Origin: Thermoanaerobaculia bacterium
GTDB lineage: Bacteria; Acidobacteriota; Thermoanaerobaculia; Multivoradales; JAHEKO01
DNA: 6,554 nt
Reading direction: 5' to 3'
NCBI GenBank assembly: GCA_029287645.1
Contig: JARFQS010000042.1
Coordinates: 1-6,554 of the forward strand
Below, in pieces: positions 1 through 5,770 of the stretch (position 1 is the first letter of the stretch; each line of letters opens with the position of its first letter). Both the position numbers and the translations under genes were made by a program. The notes beneath the pieces are model-generated. The model was not told where the DNA came from and ran no database searches. It saw only the letters and a list, made by a program, of their open reading frames with translations.

Positions 1-1464
1 GACCACGAGATCGGTCGGGTCATCCAGGCTGTCGAGGACATGGGCAAGCTGGACAACACCCTGGTCATCTACATCAACGGCGACAACGGCACCAGCGCAG
101 AGGGCGGCCTGCTGGGCACCCCCAACGAGGTGGCCTACTTCAACGGGGTCACCAAGATGCCGGCGGAAACCCAGTTGAAATGGTACGACGTCTGGGGAAC
201 CGAGGAGACCTACAATCACATGTCGGCCCACTGGGCCTGGGCCTTCGACACGCCCTTCACCTGGTTCAAGCAGAACGCCTCCAGGCTCGGCGGCATTCGC
301 CAGAACATGGCCATCTCCTGGCCGGCACGGATCAAGGACAAGGGCGCCCTGCGCGAACAGTTCATGCACCTGATCGACGTGACGCCGACCATCCTGGAAG
401 TCGCGGGGATCCAGGCCCCCGAGTATGTCGATGGCATCAAGCGGGCGCCCATCGAGGGCACCAGCTTCGCCTACACCTTCGACAAGGAGAGCGCCAAGGC
501 GCCATCCCGGCACAAGACCCAGTACTTCGAGATGATGGGCCAGTATGCGCTCTATCATGAAGGCTGGCTGCTCGCCACCAAGGTGAACCGCGCGCCCTGG
601 GAGGCCTTCGGAGAGCCCAATCCCGAGCCGCTGAACAACCAAGTGCTCCAGCTCTACAATCTCAACGAGGACTTCACCCAGTCCAACGACATTGCCGACA
701 AGCACCCGGACAAGGTCAAGGAGCTGAAGAAACTCTTTATCGAAGAGGCGAAGAAGTTCCAGGTCTTCCCCATGGATGCCTCGGTGGCCAACCGTCTGGG
801 AAAGCCGCGCCCCAACATCACCGCCGGGCGCACCGAGTTCGTCTACACCCACCCGATGACCGGGCTGCCCCAGGGCGACTCGCCGGGACTGCTGAACAGC
901 TCCTACACCATCACAGCGGACATCGAGGTGCCGGAAGGTGGCGCCGAGGGCATGATCCTCACCTCCGGCGGGCGTTTCGCCGGCTACGGCTTCTACCTGC
1001 TCGAGGGCAAGCCGGTGTTCCTCTGGAACCTGCTCAACCTGAAGCGCGTCAAGTGGGAAGGTTCGGAGGCGCTGGCGCCCGGTCGCCATACCGTCGAGTT
1101 CGACTTCAAGTACGACGGCCTTGGTGCCGGCACCCTCGCCTACAACAACATGAGCGGTCTGGGCCAGAGCGGCACCGGCACACTGAAGGTGGACGGCAAG
1201 GTGGTCGATACCAAGCAGATGAAGCGCACCCTGCCCATTATCCTGCAGTGGGACGAGGCCTTCGACGTGGGCTCGGACACCCTCACCGGCGTCAACGACG
1301 AAGACTACAAGCCGCCGTTCCCGCTGACCGCCGAGCTGCACAAGCTGACCATCAAAGTAGACCGGCCACAGCTGTCGGAAGAGGAGGTCAAGAAGCTCGA
1401 GAACAAGCAGGCGATCGCGGTCGACGGCAACCCGATTCACCACGTGCAGGGCGGGCCGCACTAG
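1..1464 (+). CDS. Arylsulfatase (sulfatase family), C-terminal part, 5' end outside window
   Basis: The reading frame is open from the first base, so the ATG at 40 is internal and the gene is cut by the window edge; 487 residues are visible. Sulfatases hydrolyse sulfate esters using a formylglycine made from a Cys/Ser in a C/S-x-P-x-R motif. That motif would lie upstream and cannot be checked here. Seen: the strand-and-loop LVIYINGDNG at window residues 22-30, where Asp28-Asn29 match the metal-binding Asp-Asn of the family, then the segment ISWPARIKDKGALREQFMHL (about 104-123) followed by D-V-T-P-T, typical of the end of the catalytic domain. From about residue 300 a beta-rich C-terminal domain begins (SYTITADIEVP), as in the long (roughly 750-800 aa) bacterial arylsulfatases. 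A lysine/glutamate-rich tail ends the protein. Long members are usually exported, but the signal peptide is not visible. Substrate cannot be inferred. Family assignment is firm; completeness upstream is unknown. Confidence 0.93.
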   Translation, partial: DHEIGRVIQAVEDMGKLDNTLVIYINGDNGTSAEGGLLGTPNEVAYFNGVTKMPAETQLKWYDVWGTEETYNHMSAHWAWAFDTPFTWFKQNASRLGGIRQNMAISWPARIKDKGALREQFMHLIDVTPTILEVAGIQAPEYVDGIKRAPIEGTSFAYTFDKESAKAPSRHKTQYFEMMGQYALYHEGWLLATKVNRAPWEAFGEPNPEPLNNQVLQLYNLNEDFTQSNDIADKHPDKVKELKKLFIEEAKKFQVFPMDASVANRLGKPRPNITAGRTEFVYTHPMTGLPQGDSPGLLNSSYTITADIEVPEGGAEGMILTSGGRFAGYGFYLLEGKPVFLWNLLNLKRVKWEGSEALAPGRHTVEFDFKYDGLGAGTLAYNNMSGLGQSGTGTLKVDGKVVDTKQMKRTLPIILQWDEAFDVGSDTLTGVNDEDYKPPFPLTAELHKLTIKVDRPQLSEEEVKKLENKQAIAVDGNPIHHVQGGPH

Positions 1465-1471
1465 GCCCAGT

Positions 1472-1505
1472 TCGCAGACGCGGCGGCTGCGGCGCCTGTC
1501 TGCGA
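1472..1505 (+). terminator. GC-rich stem-loop just after the sulfatase gene, terminator-like
   Basis: TCGCAGAC (1472-1479) pairs with GTCTGCGA (1498-1505), and inside it GGCG (1482-1485) pairs with CGCC (1493-1496), giving a long GC-rich hairpin that starts 7 bases after the stop codon. Position and stability fit a transcript end or 3'-stabilising structure. There is no T-run after it, so it is not a canonical intrinsic terminator. Confidence 0.35.
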
Positions 1506-1574
1506 GGCTGCGACTACGCAGTCAAACGACCGGGGCCGCATCTCGGAAGAGTGATCTGAGCTTTGTCGCAACGG

Positions 1575-1580
1575 AAGGAG
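1575..1580 (+). promoter_or_regulatory. Shine-Dalgarno site AAGGAG for the 1585 start
   Basis: AAGGAG lies 4 bases before the ATG at 1585. It supports that start although it leaves an unusually long stretch before the lipoprotein signal helix. No equally good site precedes a later in-frame start. Confidence 0.6.
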
Positions 1581-1584
1581 AGCC

Positions 1585-2028
1585 ATGCGAATCGTCATCC
1601 GTTCAACTCTCATGCCCTCGTGGGCGGCCAGTCATGCGGTCAACGGTCTTCGGTCTCTCGGCGGGTCCAGCGGAACGGTTCGAGCAAGAGCCAGCACGAT
1701 TCGCGCGATAGCCCTGGCTTCCGTGTTCGCCCTCGCGATTTCCGGATGCATCCACTCAGCCGGAGGAGTCGCATCCTCCAACATCCCCATTCAAGGGAGC
1801 TACACGGTGCTCAAGACAGTCAAGGGAACGGACTGCGCGTACCGCCTCCTGGGGATCCTTCCGTTCACGACCGGAAACAAGACGCGCGGCGCGCTGGCCG
1901 ACGCCCAGAGCGGCGCCAAGGGGGCCACCGCTCTGATCAACATCACCGTGGAGACCTGGACCCATCACTGGATCCTGTTCACGCGCACCTGCACCGAAGT
2001 GCACGGGACCGCGGTCGTTGTCGAGTAG
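1585..2028 (+). CDS. Small lipoprotein, TRL-like appearance
   Basis: A 147-aa product. A hydrophobic segment (about residues 40-54) ends in the lipobox-like sequence LAISGC, so Cys55 is the probable lipidated residue. The mature part would be about 93 aa and anchored to the inner or outer membrane. The stretch before the signal helix is about 38 residues, long for a signal peptide; the AAGGAG site nevertheless supports the start at 1585, and the Met at residue 10 is the only nearby alternative. The mature region has a G-T-D-C-A-Y segment (79-86), L-L-G-I-L-P, then A-x-A-x-S-G-A-K-G-A-T-A-L-I-N-I (about 104-120), and ends in C-T-E-V-H-G-T-A-V. This alternation of a helix and strands around 'GA.ALIN' resembles small envelope lipoproteins such as the TRL-like family; that link is from memory and tentative. 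Cys84 and Cys136 could form a disulfide. The gene lies 50 bp upstream of the phosphatase gene and is probably co-transcribed with it. No function can be assigned. Confidence 0.8.
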   Translation: MRIVIRSTLMPSWAASHAVNGLRSLGGSSGTVRARASTIRAIALASVFALAISGCIHSAGGVASSNIPIQGSYTVLKTVKGTDCAYRLLGILPFTTGNKTRGALADAQSGAKGATALINITVETWTHHWILFTRTCTEVHGTAVVVE

Positions 2029-2065
2029 GGCTCCCCTTCGCGAGGGAACAACATCAGGTCGAAAG

Positions 2066-2071
2066 AAAGGG
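2066..2071 (+). promoter_or_regulatory. Shine-Dalgarno site AAAGGG fixing the phosphatase start at 2079
   Basis: AAAGGG sits 7 bases upstream of the ATG at 2079. The same frame is open back to 1563, but that upstream part overlaps the lipoprotein gene and reads as low-complexity Ser/Arg/His-rich sequence. The site and the signal peptide that begins at 2079 decide the start. Confidence 0.65.
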
Positions 2072-2078
2072 TGAACAT

Positions 2079-2981
2079 ATGGTTCGGGCAACCGTCGTCA
2101 TAGCTGTGCTTGCCACGTTCACCACCGCTCTTCTTCCTGCCTCGGCCCGGACGGCCACCGGCTCGTTGCCAAAGCTCGCGGCCGGCCAGAGCCTCGGCAT
2201 CGCGCTGGGCATCACCGCCGTGCCCAACCTGCGGGATGTGGGCGGCTACGAGACGCGGGACGGTGCGACCGTTGCGCGAGGAATCGCCTACCGCTCCGAC
2301 ACCTTCAACTCGATGAGCACCGAGGATGTCGAGAAGCTCGAGCGCCTCGCCCTGAAGAGCGACTACGACCTGCGCACCACCTCCGAGGTCAAGGCCAAGC
2401 CCGACCAGATTCCGCCGGGCGTGCAATACCACCTTCTGAACGTGCTGGCCGACGCGAAGTCGGCCGCGCCGGCGCAGCTCGAAGCCCTGCTGCACGAGCC
2501 GAAGAAGGCCAACGTCCAGCTCGGTGATGGCAAGATCGAGGCGCTCTTCATCGAGGGCTACCGCGAGTTCGTCTCGCTGTCGAGCGCCAGGAAGTCCTAC
2601 CGCACGCTGTTCCTGTCGCTGGCGGACCAGCAGATGGCCCCGGGAGTGTTCCATTGCACCACTGGCAAGGACCGCACCGGATGGGCAGCCGCCGCGCTGC
2701 TCACGCTGCTCGGCGTGCCGAAGCAGACGGTCATGGCGGACTTCATGCGCTCGAACGAGTACACGCTACCTCAGTTCCAACGAGCGATCGACGGCTTCGT
2801 CGCTGGCGGCGGCGAGCGCGACATTCCCGTCGCCATCTTCGGGGTGAAGGAGGAGTACCTGGAGGCGTCCTTCGACGAGATGCAGAGGCGCTACGGGACG
2901 ATCGAGAAGTACTTCTCCGAGGCACTGGGCATCGACGCCGCCGGCCAGAAGGCCTTGCGTGATCTCTTCTTGAGGAAATAG
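2079..2981 (+). CDS. Exported tyrosine / dual-specificity phosphatase (Y_phosphatase3 type)
   Basis: A 300-aa product that hydrolyses phosphomonoesters through a cysteinyl-phosphate intermediate. The P-loop is complete: H192-C193-T-T-G-K-D-R199-T-G, with nucleophile Cys193 and phosphate-binding Arg199. The N-terminal signature N50-L-R-D-V-G-G-Y, the G-x-x-Y-R-S-D at about 68-74 and D97-L-R-T are the usual landmarks of the Y_phosphatase3 family (bacterial PtpB/LipA-like enzymes, some acting on phosphoinositides). In these the Asp next to the P-loop Arg (here D198, in G-K-D-R) is typical. Residues 1-23 form a signal peptide (hydrophobic core VVIAVLATFTTALLPASA, likely cleavage after ASA), so the enzyme should act in the periplasm or outside the cell. 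The 120-190 region is a helical insertion. Substrate is unknown: phosphotyrosine, phosphoinositide or a small phosphate ester all remain possible. The gene follows the lipoprotein gene by 50 bp and is followed by a gap of 100 bp. Confidence 0.93.
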   Translation: MVRATVVIAVLATFTTALLPASARTATGSLPKLAAGQSLGIALGITAVPNLRDVGGYETRDGATVARGIAYRSDTFNSMSTEDVEKLERLALKSDYDLRTTSEVKAKPDQIPPGVQYHLLNVLADAKSAAPAQLEALLHEPKKANVQLGDGKIEALFIEGYREFVSLSSARKSYRTLFLSLADQQMAPGVFHCTTGKDRTGWAAAALLTLLGVPKQTVMADFMRSNEYTLPQFQRAIDGFVAGGGERDIPVAIFGVKEEYLEASFDEMQRRYGTIEKYFSEALGIDAAGQKALRDLFLRK

Positions 2982-2987
2982 TGGCGG

Positions 2988-3004
2988 CGGTCGACGCTCG
3001 ACCG
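2988..3004. repeat. Perfect 7-bp inverted repeat after the phosphatase gene
   Basis: CGGTCGA (2988-2994), three-base loop CGC, TCGACCG (2998-3004), beginning 7 bases after the stop codon. It would form a small stable hairpin in the transcript. No T-run follows on the + strand, so it may be a weak pause or 3'-end structure, or chance. Confidence 0.35.
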
Positions 3005-3066
3005 GCCATGGCGAAAAACACGGAGCCTTCGAGCAGCTAGGAGATATGATATCCAGCGCTCTTCAT

Positions 3067-3073
3067 GGAGGGA
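3067..3073 (+). promoter_or_regulatory. Shine-Dalgarno site GGAGGGA fixing the start at 3082
   Basis: GGAGGGA lies 8 bases upstream of the ATG at 3082. The in-frame ATA/ATG-region start at 3046 would place 12 extra polar residues ahead of a good signal peptide and has no comparable site, so 3082 is preferred. Confidence 0.65.
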
Positions 3074-3081
3074 AAGCACTC

Positions 3082-3543
3082 ATGAAATCATTTCGACGGA
3101 TGGGTTTGGTGTTCTTCACCCTGGTGGTGACGCTGTGGCCGGCGAGTGCCGCCGTGGCGGACCTCGCCAAGTGGGATCAGGAGCGGGTCACCGCCCTTGG
3201 TGCGGAGCTGGCCAAGGCGTGTGACGAACTCTACGATACCTTTCTGAAGGAGCCAGAGAGCACGATCGGGTCGGGGCAGGCTACCGACTACTACCGACTC
3301 CGGCAGGTTGTTCGCCGCGTCAAGGACGAAGCGAAGCACCTCTCATCCGCGCTCGGCAACGGAGAAGGCTACGAGCAGACCCTTCCGATCTACGAGAGCC
3401 TGATGGAGATGGTTCGAGATGCCCGCGAGATCTCGCAGAGGACCTTCACTTCAAACTTCGTGGTGGACAAGGCCGCAGCTGCTGGCGACGTCCTGAGGCG
3501 CATCGCTCCCTACTACGATCCGAAAGCCCTCGAGGGGGGCTGA
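3082..3543 (+). CDS. Exported helical protein of unknown function
   Basis: A 153-aa product. Residues 1-26 are a classic signal peptide: K-S-F-R-R, then the hydrophobic core MGLVFFTLVVTLWP, then ASAAVA before D27. The mature protein (about 127 aa) should be periplasmic. It reads as nearly all alpha-helix: helix one about 28-58, a short link with G-S-G (63-65), a Tyr-rich start at D69-Y-Y-R-L-R leading into a basic/acidic helix to about 92, then G-Y-E-Q-T-L-P-I-Y-E (about 96-105) and a further helix, ending in I-A-P-Y-Y-D-P (141-147). The conserved-looking Y-Y-R-L, L-P-I-Y-E and A-P-Y-Y-D-P blocks suggest a real protein family with unknown role. There is one cysteine (Cys47) in the mature part. 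It lies between the phosphatase gene (100 bp upstream) and the Cys-rich peptide gene (112 bp downstream). I do not recognise a named family. Confidence 0.85.
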   Translation: MKSFRRMGLVFFTLVVTLWPASAAVADLAKWDQERVTALGAELAKACDELYDTFLKEPESTIGSGQATDYYRLRQVVRRVKDEAKHLSSALGNGEGYEQTLPIYESLMEMVRDAREISQRTFTSNFVVDKAAAAGDVLRRIAPYYDPKALEGG

Positions 3544-3642
3544 GATTCCTTCATAGCAGGGCATGATCGAGGCCGGCGGTGTTGGCCCGCATCGCGCCGA
3601 GGCAATATCCGCGCTCCAATTGGGCGCCAGGAATTCCCTCAG

Positions 3643-3648
3643 AGGAGG
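3643..3648 (+). promoter_or_regulatory. Shine-Dalgarno site AGGAGG fixing the start at 3656
   Basis: A strong AGGAGG lies 7 bases upstream of the ATG at 3656. It rules out the in-frame upstream ATG at 3563, whose extra 31 residues would bury the signal peptide. Confidence 0.7.
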
Positions 3649-3655
3649 GGGAGCC

Positions 3656-3883
3656 ATGCGCAGATCCAGCTTGATGGTCACGCTGGCGGTGGTGTGCCTA
3701 CTGGTCATGGCGGTCTTCACGGCGTGGGCAATGGAGGGCGAGGAAGGTTCCTGCGCCGCTGCCTGCCGCGAGGCGAAGGACCGGTGCGTCACGTCCTGTG
3801 GAGCTAACAGCGACCCGATCGAGTGCGAGGACCAGTGCGAGAGACAGGCCCAAGAATGCCTCGAGCAATGTGGGGAGCGCTGA
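3656..3883 (+). CDS. Small exported Cys-rich protein with four C-x3-C motifs
   Basis: A 75-aa product starting at the ATG at 3656 because of the AGGAGG site. Residues 1-26 form a signal peptide (M-R-R-S-S-L, hydrophobic core to about 24, A-W-A before M26 or shortly after). The mature part of about 50 residues has eight cysteines, at 33, 37, 44, 48, 57, 61, 68 and 72. Their spacing is C-x3-C, x6, C-x3-C, x8, C-x3-C, x6, C-x3-C, so it is two copies of a C-x3-C-x6-C-x3-C unit. Between the cysteines the sequence is Glu/Gln/Ala/Arg-rich and helix-prone, so each unit could be a short helical hairpin closed by two disulfides, as in twin C-x3-C proteins and alpha-hairpinins; this comparison is structural inference, not homology. 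Metal binding is an alternative. It lies 112 bp after the helical protein gene and 64 bp before the putative lipoprotein gene. Function is unknown. Confidence 0.82.
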   Translation: MRRSSLMVTLAVVCLLVMAVFTAWAMEGEEGSCAAACREAKDRCVTSCGANSDPIECEDQCERQAQECLEQCGER

Positions 3884-3935
3884 GCCTCGGCATTCCGAAG
3901 ACTCAATCCGACGCGCACCGCGGCTCCTCGGGCGC

Positions 3936-3940
3936 GAGGG
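3936..3940 (+). promoter_or_regulatory. Shine-Dalgarno site GAGGG for the 3948 start
   Basis: GAGGG ends 7 bases before the ATG at 3948 and 4 bases before the adjacent ATG at 3945. The spacing favours 3948, but either would give almost the same protein. The same frame is open upstream to 3798, where it overlaps the Cys-rich gene and reads as a shadow. Confidence 0.5.
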
Positions 3941-3947
3941 ATCAATG

Positions 3948-5039
3948 ATGGTTCGGCAACAGGCTCTGGTGACATTGACGTGCGCGCTGCTTTTGCTCCT
4001 ATGCGGTGCGGGATGCGGGCTCATCGGGCCGCCCTCGATCCGGGGTGGCCGCCCCGCCTACAACGACGCGCTCGTCGCCACCAACAGCCAGCAGGTGCTG
4101 GCCATGATCGTCCGGATGCGCTATGGCGAGCCGTCGGGCCTGTTGGCGGTCTCCAGCATCACGGCCAACATCCGGATCCAAGTCAACGCTGGTGCCGAGT
4201 TCGGCATCGGGACGGAATCCAGCTACCAGGGCAACCTGGTTCCTCTAGCCGCCGGCTTCGCCTACGAGGAAAATCCGACCATCTCGTACGTGCCGGTCCA
4301 CGGCGAGAGGTACATGCGGCAACTTCTCGCGCCGATTCCGCTGGACTTGACAATGCTTCTGCTGGGCTCGCTGTGCGACTCACCGCAGGCGATTGCTCTA
4401 CTGGTGCGAAGCATCAACGGGATGCGGAATCCCGATTTTCTGTGGACCGACTCCGCGGAGGCGGACCCTCGCTTCGCGCGCTTGGTGGAGCTGCTGGCCC
4501 AGCTGGCCCGTCAGGGTCGCCTCACCTGGGGGCAGGAGTCGGGCTCGGATTCTTCCTTCGTGCTGGCGCTCACCGGCGCAGCGGGTGGCCTCGACCCGCA
4601 GCTCGCGCAGCTCTTCAACCTTCTCGGCTTCGCCGCGCCAGAGGATCTCGATGGCGTCATCACCCTTCCGGTACAACTCGGGATCGGAAGCTCCGCTGAA
4701 CCGACGATCCGCCTCGAGACGCGATCGCTCTTCGACCTCTTCCAGATCGCCGCGGCATCCGTCGAAGTGCCGAAGGAACATCTCGAATCCGGGGCGGCCC
4801 ACCGACTCCCCCCGTCGGGACCCTTGGGTCGGAGCATCCAGATCCGCCGCAGCAAGGATCGCCCCGATGGGGCGGTTGCGGAGGTCCGCCATCACGGATG
4901 GTGGTATTCCATCGATGGCACCGACACGGCCAGCAAGCTGACCTTCTGGATCCTGGAATCGCTCATCTCGGTCCGAATTGCGGACACGGTGGAGCACGGG
5001 AAGGCCAGGCCGGTACTGACCGTACCGGTCTCCCGCTAG
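3948..5039 (+). CDS. Putative lipoprotein / exported protein of unknown function
   Basis: A 363-aa product. A short positively charged start (M-V-R-Q-Q) is followed by a strong hydrophobic core (about 6-18) and C-G-A-G-C23. Cys23 could be lipidated, but the residues before it fit the lipobox poorly, so ordinary cleavage or a membrane anchor is possible. The clearest block lies just after the signal: Y38-N-D-A-L-V-A-T-N-S-Q-Q-V-L-A-M-I-V-R-M-R-Y-G-E-P (about 38-62), then L-A-V-S-S-I-T-A-N (66-74), and P-T-I-S-Y-V-P-V-H-G-E-R-Y-M-R-Q-L-L (110-127). I recall similar N-S-Q-Q / R-x-R-Y-G-E-P and T-I-S-Y-x-P blocks in uncharacterised proteobacterial proteins but know no function. A leucine-rich helical region (about 130-160), an acidic Ala/Leu helix (170-190) and a beta-looking C-terminal third follow, with H-H-G-W-W-Y (315-320). 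It ends the run of exported proteins; the next gene is 340 bp away. Confidence 0.85.
   Translation: MVRQQALVTLTCALLLLLCGAGCGLIGPPSIRGGRPAYNDALVATNSQQVLAMIVRMRYGEPSGLLAVSSITANIRIQVNAGAEFGIGTESSYQGNLVPLAAGFAYEENPTISYVPVHGERYMRQLLAPIPLDLTMLLLGSLCDSPQAIALLVRSINGMRNPDFLWTDSAEADPRFARLVELLAQLARQGRLTWGQESGSDSSFVLALTGAAGGLDPQLAQLFNLLGFAAPEDLDGVITLPVQLGIGSSAEPTIRLETRSLFDLFQIAAASVEVPKEHLESGAAHRLPPSGPLGRSIQIRRSKDRPDGAVAEVRHHGWWYSIDGTDTASKLTFWILESLISVRIADTVEHGKARPVLTVPVSR
5008..5030 (+). repeat. Strong hairpin overlapping the 3' end of the 363-aa gene
   Basis: CCGGTAC (5010-5016), loop TGACC, GTACCGG (5022-5028) is a perfect 7-bp stem, extended by a G-T and a G-C pair to 5008-5030. It ends 9 bases before the end of the stop codon. 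It could act as a transcript end or mRNA-stabilising element, though no T-run follows. It lies in coding sequence, so chance or codon constraint cannot be excluded. Confidence 0.35.
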
Positions 5040-5380
5040 CGCTCTGGCGTTGTCGCGGTCCGCTGCGTCGCCTTGGGGCGGCTCGCGAGCTTGGAGACGC
5101 GCCTCCCAGGCAATTGCCTGCCAGCTGAATCCCTGCCCGCGCTGGCTCTCCAAATGGCGTGGACTTCCGCGAAGACTGTCGTGGAGGCGGCGCAGTCCTC
5201 GCTGCGAGTTCGGTTCGCCCAGAGGCACTGCCCGCTTTGATCCGGGGTGGTAGCAGGCATCGCCGTGCCCGTTCCCAGGTCAGGCGTGGGTTCCCGCAAC
5301 CGCACACTCGTGATAGGCTTGTCGCGAGCGCCTCGTGAGAGGCTAGCCGCTGGTCGGCGCCGGCTTGCTTGTGGTACTCG
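5040..5380. other. Intergenic stretch of about 340 bp, no gene seen
   Basis: Reverse-strand frames through here are open but rich in Arg/Ser/Ala/Pro with no start site, domain or signal I can recognise; they look like GC-rich shadows. The stretch carries a perfect 14-bp palindrome at 5107-5120 and a small perfect hairpin GCCTC-GTGA-GAGGC at 5330-5343, about 40 bases before the next gene. No tRNA-like fold and no convincing -35/-10 pair were found by eye. The promoter of the following membrane-protein gene should be in its right half. Confidence 0.5.
5107..5120. promoter_or_regulatory. Perfect 14-bp palindrome, possible operator
   Basis: CAGGCAATTGCCTG reads the same on both strands. It lies 68 bp after the preceding stop codon in a non-coding stretch. 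A symmetric site of this size could bind a dimeric regulator, but no second copy or adjacent promoter was found. Confidence 0.3.
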
Positions 5381-5755
5381 ATGATCAAGAACTTCAGCGA
5401 TCACGCCGCCAACGAGCGGACCTACCTTGCCTACCTTCGTACTGGCCTGGCCCTGATGGGCTTCGGCTTCGTGATCGAGCGTTTCGATCTGTTTGTCCGA
5501 GAGCGGTCTCCCGGTGAATCGGTTGACGGTCTTGTTTGGCTCGTATCCTCAGAAGCGGCCGGCTTTCTCCTACTCTTCATCGGCGTCTTCCTCCTCGCGT
5601 TGTCCACTCGCCGCTATCTGCGCTTCAGGAGGCAGATCTCGTCCGAGGAAGTTCTCGAGGTGGGATCATTGCGAGGCACCTGGATCCTCCTCGGCGTCGT
5701 CGGCGCCACCGGCGTCTTCCTCTGCCTCTATCTCGCGCGGCTAGTTCTCGAATAG
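5381..5755 (+). CDS. DUF202 / YidH-type three-helix inner-membrane protein
   Basis: A 124-aa product from the ATG at 5381; an in-frame TTG at 5369 would add four residues. Neither has a clear Shine-Dalgarno site, so the start is uncertain. The N-terminal signature D7[19 protein letters not shown] is the hallmark of the DUF202 family (E. coli YidH/YidG relatives). Three membrane segments are seen at about 15-35, 58-76 and 100-120, separated by a polar loop (38-52) and a basic/acidic loop R-R-Y-L-R-F-R-R ... E-E (77-92). Length is normal for the family. Its biochemical role is not established. It stands alone: a 340-bp gap lies upstream and a decayed porin gene starts just downstream, so it may be a one-gene transcript. 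Confidence 0.9.
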   Translation: MIKNFSDHAANERTYLAYLRTGLALMGFGFVIERFDLFVRERSPGESVDGLVWLVSSEAAGFLLLFIGVFLLALSTRRYLRFRRQISSEEVLEVGSLRGTWILLGVVGATGVFLCLYLARLVLE

Positions 5756-5770
5756 ACCTGCGACGTTTAG

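Noticed and set aside
1563..2078. Upstream open extension of the phosphatase frame
   Set aside because: It overlaps the lipoprotein gene, reads as Ser/Arg/His-rich low-complexity sequence and would bury the signal peptide; the ribosome binding site and signal peptide support 2079.
1965..2654. Reverse-strand open frame of 229 codons opposite the phosphatase
   Set aside because: It is antisense to an intact enzyme gene, with Arg/Gly/Glu-rich composition and no domain; typical shadow frame in GC-rich coding DNA.
3045..3050. TATGAT as a -10 promoter element before the 3082 gene
   Set aside because: No -35 hexamer at 16-18 bp upstream; a single hexamer match is too weak to report as a promoter.
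4398..5228. Reverse-strand open frame of 276 codons opposite the 363-aa gene
   Set aside because: No signal, domain or start site; Arg/Gly/Leu-rich composition fits an antisense shadow, and the + strand gene has a ribosome binding site and signal sequence.
4037..5250. 12-bp repeat GATCCGGGGTGG at 4037-4048 and 5239-5250
   Set aside because: Only two copies, one inside coding sequence, with no shared flanks; chance is likely in GC-rich DNA.
5285..5310. tRNA-like GGTTC stretch
   Set aside because: The loop does not fit the T-arm consensus and no acceptor or anticodon arms can be formed around it.
4963..5404. Reverse-strand open frames through the 5040-5380 gap
   Set aside because: Arg/Ser/Pro-rich with no recognisable motif or Shine-Dalgarno site, and overlapping genes at both ends; not supported as genes.
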